DNA of 39,496 bases, taken from OLB6 sp964525565 (GTDB lineage: Bacteria > Bacteroidota > Ignavibacteria > Kapaibacteriales > Kapaibacteriaceae). This document shows positions 36,601 through 39,496 of this stretch, in pieces. Under the pieces are notes generated by a model, which worked only from the letters and a program-made list of their open reading frames with translations, had not been told where the DNA came from and made no database searches. A program made the translations under genes and the position numbers. Position 1 is the first letter of the stretch. Each line of letters opens with the position of its first letter. The DNA is taken from positions 1 through 39,496 of the forward strand of contig CAZGHI010000021.1 of the NCBI GenBank assembly GCA_964525565.1, written 5' to 3'.

Positions 36601-39201
36601 GGGTTCTTCCACCAGCTTCCACATGGCATCATTGGTGTATTCCTTCGTCCACTTCCACATGCGTACGGCCGCGCGCGAGGTATCAATCCACCGTTTCATC
36701 TCTGCGATGTTGCCACCTTTCAGGCGTTTGTAGCCCGTGCCCACCCATGCCACGGGCCACATCTTCCAGATCTGATCTCGCGTTGAAGAGTTACGAATCA
36801 GATCGTGCCACTTCTTTATTTCCGTGCGCATGCTCTTCTGGCCGTAGTACACGCGCATGGAGTCGGGCTGTGGGTAGGCATTGCCAACTTCCATGTCGGC
36901 TGCATAGTCTGCAAGGTTACGGCACTGCGTAATCTTCCACGGGTGGTTGGGTTCTATGAAGTCGGATCCCAGTTCATCGCGCCGCAAGATGTTGTCCGGC
37001 GTCACACCCGCTTCCGTATCCCAGTCGGTAGTGGTACGATTGGTAATCAAACCCGGGACACATGCTACTGTATCCGGCGTATCGAGTTCGCTCACGTTGG
37101 GATATGATACATTGGGATGATCATAAAACTTATCGTACACAAGCCCCTTGGCTCCAAAGGCAAGGCCGCTGCCCAGTTCCAGACGCACCTCTTCGCCACT
37201 CATCGGACGTATTTTAAAGAAGTTTACGTAAGGGGCTCCAATATTATTTTTCCCAAGGTGCATTTCCTTCAGGTAGAACAGGTTTATCAGGTGCCGTTGT
37301 TTGGGCTTGCCAAAATAGAGCGATTGCTGACAGTAGATGCGCGTATATAGTGAGTGTTCGTACGCTGTTTGTACACTACCACCGGCATCGGGGTGCAACA
37401 CCCAACCATACACCACACTGTCGGCAAACTGCGGCTGCATGGGAATAGAGAACTTCTGGTACGTGTCGTAAGGAACCGTACTATCAAAGTAGTTCGTTTC
37501 GCCAATGGTTTCATAGTGTTCATAGTACTTTTTTTTAAGTGAATCGGGCACCTCGAATTCAAACCCACCGCGCTGCCCCAACGATGGGTACGGAGTGCTG
37601 CTGGTTTTCCTGTGATGTTCCCACTCCCAGTTCACATATGGAACCATCGGTGAACGTGTAGTGCGCAGAGCCACCTGGCCTATGGACGTCCAAAGAAACG
37701 GTGCGCCCATCATGTGAGCGCGTTTGATGCCATCGCCTTCCGTGTACACCCTATTCTGGCCGGCCACACGACCTTCGTATCCCGTTTCGCTGCTAACCAA
37801 CCCATTCAGCAGTTTGGTGCGGTAGTACATGCCCATGTCTTCGTAGTGCATGTACTCGTCAACAGGATAGTAGTGGGTTACATACAGCCCTTGCGAGCTA
37901 CCCACGCTATCGCGCCAGTAGTCCTGCGCCTGCTCAATCAGCTCACGCTCTCCGGCAAATGCTACCGCAAACAACGAATCGTACCAACCACACGTAGCAT
38001 TAAACACACCAGGCGGCATGATGCTCACGCTGCGGATGGCCACGCTTACCGTGTCGTACCAGGAGATCACCGGTGTGAGCGTGTCTATGAACTGTGCGCT
38101 GGCGCCAGGGATGCCGTGAGAGAGGTATTGCTTGGTTTTGAGGTGTGCATCTTGTAGTTCGAGGGAGTCGTCTACTAGCTTGTATACTGCATCCGTCCTA
38201 AACTCCGCCGTAAACGTAATATCCCGTCCACTCCCTTCCGGCAACTGCGCACGACGTAAAATCACCTCCGTGGGCTTATCGGATACGCCCATCATACGCA
38301 TGACCTTGCCACGGGAGTGTGGCAGCTCCTGTACATAGGCTAACGATGGACCAGGGATGGAGTCGAAGTTGAAGTATACAGGACTCCCGCGTTTGTTCAG
38401 ATCTGGATCCAGCGGATCTGGTTCAAACCGGTGTCCACGTACCTGCATCTTGATAACGCGTGCACCTGCATCGGCACCATCGGAGCTATCCAGCAATCTC
38501 AAGTTCACCACTAGCAACATGCGCCAGCCGCTCATGCTATCAGCAAGCGCGAAGTTGTGAGGCTTTTGTCCGTGGGCATTGTATATCTGCGTACGAGGCT
38601 GGCAACTATCCAGTACGATTCGCTCCGTGCCACTGCCTGCTGATGAGTCTTTGAGCAATACATAACGGCGGTAGTTCTCATCGGATGAACTAGTCGGTAC
38701 ATACCCGTGATGCCGCGCTTCGAAACCATAGGGCCAGGAAGCCGAGTCTCGTGGTGCCCATGTGTCCGACGCACTTCCATTTTCGCTGCAATCGAATCGG
38801 TATCCCAACCATGGTGTTATGAACAGCTTCGTCAATGTGCTATCGTGCCTCCATTGCCATGCGCCGAGAGCCCAACCAAGGTAGTTGGTAACACCTGGAT
38901 CCAAACGGGATAGCGACTGCATTTTCCTTGCACTGTCATCACCACTGCCGCCCAGATAACTCCAGTGATCGTTGGTAAAGTTGCAGCCCAGGGCTTGGTT
39001 CGCGCGCCGGAAGGACGATGCTGCCCATTGATGCCCTATCAAAAAGGCATCCGGATCAGGGCAGAAGATCGAGGTATCGGTCAGGCCGGTATTGATGCCC
39101 GGGAACGCGGAGTGGAGCGGCTGCGGGGTGATCTCATTCTGCGAAAAGGCGGGAAGCGTGCATGCCAGTACTAAGAGGCATCCGACGATCGGGCGAGTCA
39201 T
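33640..39201 (-). CDS. giant secreted protein of unknown fold with T9SS domain
   Basis: 1853 aa. The signal peptide MTRPIVGCLLVLACTLPAFS starts at an ATG with an AGGAGG site six bases before it. No domain could be named in the first ~1750 residues. A Trp/Tyr-rich N-terminal half includes GSGLAFGAKGLVYDKFY, reminiscent of glycoside hydrolase barrels; this is only a hint. The middle (about 1130-1500) has propeller-like phrases such as IHVVYACQDQW and ASVVWQEGNHIRYTRV. The last ~85 residues (IQCFPNPATDRILVLL to TANVNIMR) are a T9SS type A sorting domain. An eight-base A run lies in the coding strand at 37529-37536 (LKKKYYEHYE). The gene starts 9 bases after the preceding stop, so it belongs to the same unit as the partial gene upstream. 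Confidence 0.8.
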   Translation of the reverse strand: MTRPIVGCLLVLACTLPAFSQNEITPQPLHSAFPGINTGLTDTSIFCPDPDAFLIGHQWAASSFRRANQALGCNFTNDHWSYLGGSGDDSARKMQSLSRLDPGVTNYLGWALGAWQWRHDSTLTKLFITPWLGYRFDCSENGSASDTWAPRDSASWPYGFEARHHGYVPTSSSDENYRRYVLLKDSSAGSGTERIVLDSCQPRTQIYNAHGQKPHNFALADSMSGWRMLLVVNLRLLDSSDGADAGARVIKMQVRGHRFEPDPLDPDLNKRGSPVYFNFDSIPGPSLAYVQELPHSRGKVMRMMGVSDKPTEVILRRAQLPEGSGRDITFTAEFRTDAVYKLVDDSLELQDAHLKTKQYLSHGIPGASAQFIDTLTPVISWYDTVSVAIRSVSIMPPGVFNATCGWYDSLFAVAFAGERELIEQAQDYWRDSVGSSQGLYVTHYYPVDEYMHYEDMGMYYRTKLLNGLVSSETGYEGRVAGQNRVYTEGDGIKRAHMMGAPFLWTSIGQVALRTTRSPMVPYVNWEWEHHRKTSSTPYPSLGQRGGFEFEVPDSLKKKYYEHYETIGETNYFDSTVPYDTYQKFSIPMQPQFADSVVYGWVLHPDAGGSVQTAYEHSLYTRIYCQQSLYFGKPKQRHLINLFYLKEMHLGKNNIGAPYVNFFKIRPMSGEEVRLELGSGLAFGAKGLVYDKFYDHPNVSYPNVSELDTPDTVACVPGLITNRTTTDWDTEAGVTPDNILRRDELGSDFIEPNHPWKITQCRNLADYAADMEVGNAYPQPDSMRVYYGQKSMRTEIKKWHDLIRNSSTRDQIWKMWPVAWVGTGYKRLKGGNIAEMKRWIDTSRAAVRMWKWTKEYTNDAMWKLVEEPDAERLYDFILLDTRDSVGQVTDSCIVAVINRRTDPHVIDGAYADSIRVYTTVEFDSLAAGDAAWTYRQLGARRISIPFNYTHYQNTSILLEISEITLDSTRRIDTVIAGTTDLAVDFKPGETRFFSIKRRPASIAVGSGFLALNTQNKLVAYPVPDGAGGYRDSIRYHMVYHAKDTAIDRAGVWTVFYKRSLAYHRDQMPSVAGLQWDTTSYRLSRQTHLNRPATTATDSTRLFPGVSPLLYGPTIATDETLDLSCGFPSIVVREDSAGYPRIHVVYACQDQWAEEYNNYMHIVENAFADQEYPDIGQLETGGRSLVVCYKNLNHDADSLTDLAQWGTPVINASATNRLFYAWSASGRGIGVGTKTASAPYFPANGSIMELPRPAFGTIEANTAAQYPSVNVYSNIGLNTQNASVVWQEGNHIRYTRVRADGNPLLIANYLPQLKGMNYAGGPPALPYNNTAGIAIMSDTTVSAENELPVVTRSLTTDPMTVFIRDTTNGYDDSYHYGHESITWQQYLPASPHQRSQIRHRQFFDFPEITSNGTLNYWYTGTTFSGSHSLFSPVQTQGIVRRDSLTWEGWENDTTLHTYGQLLKIESGNLSDSAIVLNYNVLAKSLYQHVRNARLAGQATWWQGTEQFTAIQTQQIMLRPFPPLPAPPSGPTLHFNYVYEGGTWPHLAMRQREDWPGGLQTVRRVVQRTNASVPGVLASAEGFYKLTDHENESNLDYSPQPVAVARGFSTATGDVALEVFLESGRALAFTSDTTPQGWRAAFGPTQLISEPFTVGTMRVIETAVTGQKRNGVQLSIEEVCSNCTPEPSDVGLPEAAQTQDTSSHDTQACSKQTVYLAEGQGRTYRLRLAYTAEEPCVYYEMRNISPDTVAFEKAASAPATIVHLQARTTTEVRHTATIQCFPNPATDRILVLLPKADQPRTLVVLNMMGAVQTTEYLGNATDYMINVSAWPQGSYVIHVHGNETVLPHTANVNIMR

Positions 39202-39206
39202 AGGTG

Positions 39207-39212
39207 CCTCCT
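39207..39212 (-). promoter_or_regulatory. Shine-Dalgarno of the giant secreted protein gene
   Basis: AGGAGG on the minus strand, overlapping the stop codon of the preceding gene and lying five bases before the ATG at 39201. This favours coupled translation. Confidence 0.75.
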
Positions 39213-39496
39213 ATTTCATGTATGGGATTGCAGCGACGCGCCGGCCATACGTAACTCGCAGGAACGCTGCACCGATCGGTAGCGCACGAAGTTTTTCAGT
39301 GAGGTCCAGCCTATGCTCTCCCGAGTGCAGGATTTGCCGGTACAGTGGCATCGAGCGGCCATCGGGGTGCACGGCATCCACAACAACTGTGGCTGGAACG
39401 GGTAGCATCACCAGCAAGTGGCTCCCTTGTAGCCTAGCCCAAGCTGTATCACGTGTTGGTGCCGGCACGCTGCTCGGGCGAAGGTCGAAGTTGACC
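39211..39496 (-). CDS. C-terminal fragment of a probable T9SS-exported protein
   Basis: About 94 residues; the frame is open to the window edge (a GTG at 39468 is not needed as a start). The tail SGEHRLDLTEKLRALPIGAAFLRVTYGRRVAAIPYMK resembles the last strands of a T9SS type A sorting domain: a G-E-H-x-L-D-L turn, P-x-G-A-x-F-L-R-V and a basic end. The first part cannot be assigned. Its stop overlaps the ribosome binding site of the giant protein gene, so both are in one unit. Confidence 0.55.
   Translation of the reverse strand, partial: VNFDLRPSSVPAPTRDTAWARLQGSHLLVMLPVPATVVVDAVHPDGRSMPLYRQILHSGEHRLDLTEKLRALPIGAAFLRVTYGRRVAAIPYMK

Overview
This window reads as a chromosomal contig from a member of the Bacteroidota/Chlorobiota side of the FCB group, most likely an Ignavibacteria- or Kapabacteria-like lineage. 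That placement is inferred from gene content: four proteins end in type IX secretion (T9SS) C-terminal sorting domains, there is a DUF5686/carboxypeptidase-regulatory outer-membrane protein, a GldM-like inner-membrane protein, a class II NrdJ, a 4Fe-4S type PurF and an HpnE. Genes are tightly packed, with many 1-50 bp gaps and overlaps, and several have clear AGGAGG-type ribosome binding sites. I see no rRNA, tRNA, CRISPR array or insertion sequence.

Layout. 1-390: the AT-rich 3' end of a DUF2314-like gene, then a non-coding repeat-like stretch that may be a gene-cassette or attC-like remnant. 389-3494 (-): an NADP oxidoreductase overlapping a DUF5686 outer-membrane protein. 3529-5109 (+): a secreted haem/copper-monooxygenase-like T9SS cargo. 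5106-6999 (-): yggS and a CPA2 cation/proton antiporter. 7091-8595 (+): an AbgT transporter. 8600-13350 (-): a Wzx-like flippase and a large beta-propeller/FnIII protein that has both a lipobox and a T9SS domain. 13420-16611: two convergent M28 metallopeptidases. 16734-20741 (+): a GNAT-like protein, yebC, purF and a small membrane-anchored protein.

20754-27832 (-) is the most interesting block. It is a five-gene operon with gaps of 13-48 bp encoding a Cys-rich secreted protein, a GldM-like single-TM protein, two related outer-membrane beta-barrels and a vWA-OmpA protein. This looks like a trans-envelope assembly without a GldL, GldK or GldN beside it. 28016-31492 (-) is nrdJ with a strong downstream hairpin, 31759-32328 (+) a PAP2 phosphatase and 32288-33631 (-) hpnE. 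33640-39496 (-) holds a giant (1853 aa) T9SS cargo and the end of another.

The window has three short N runs (5533-5548, 8405-8428, 19292-19305). Each lies inside an otherwise intact conserved gene (antiporter, abgT, purF), and in each case the reading frames on the two sides do not agree across the stated N length. I treat these as assembly gaps of wrong size, not as real frameshifts.
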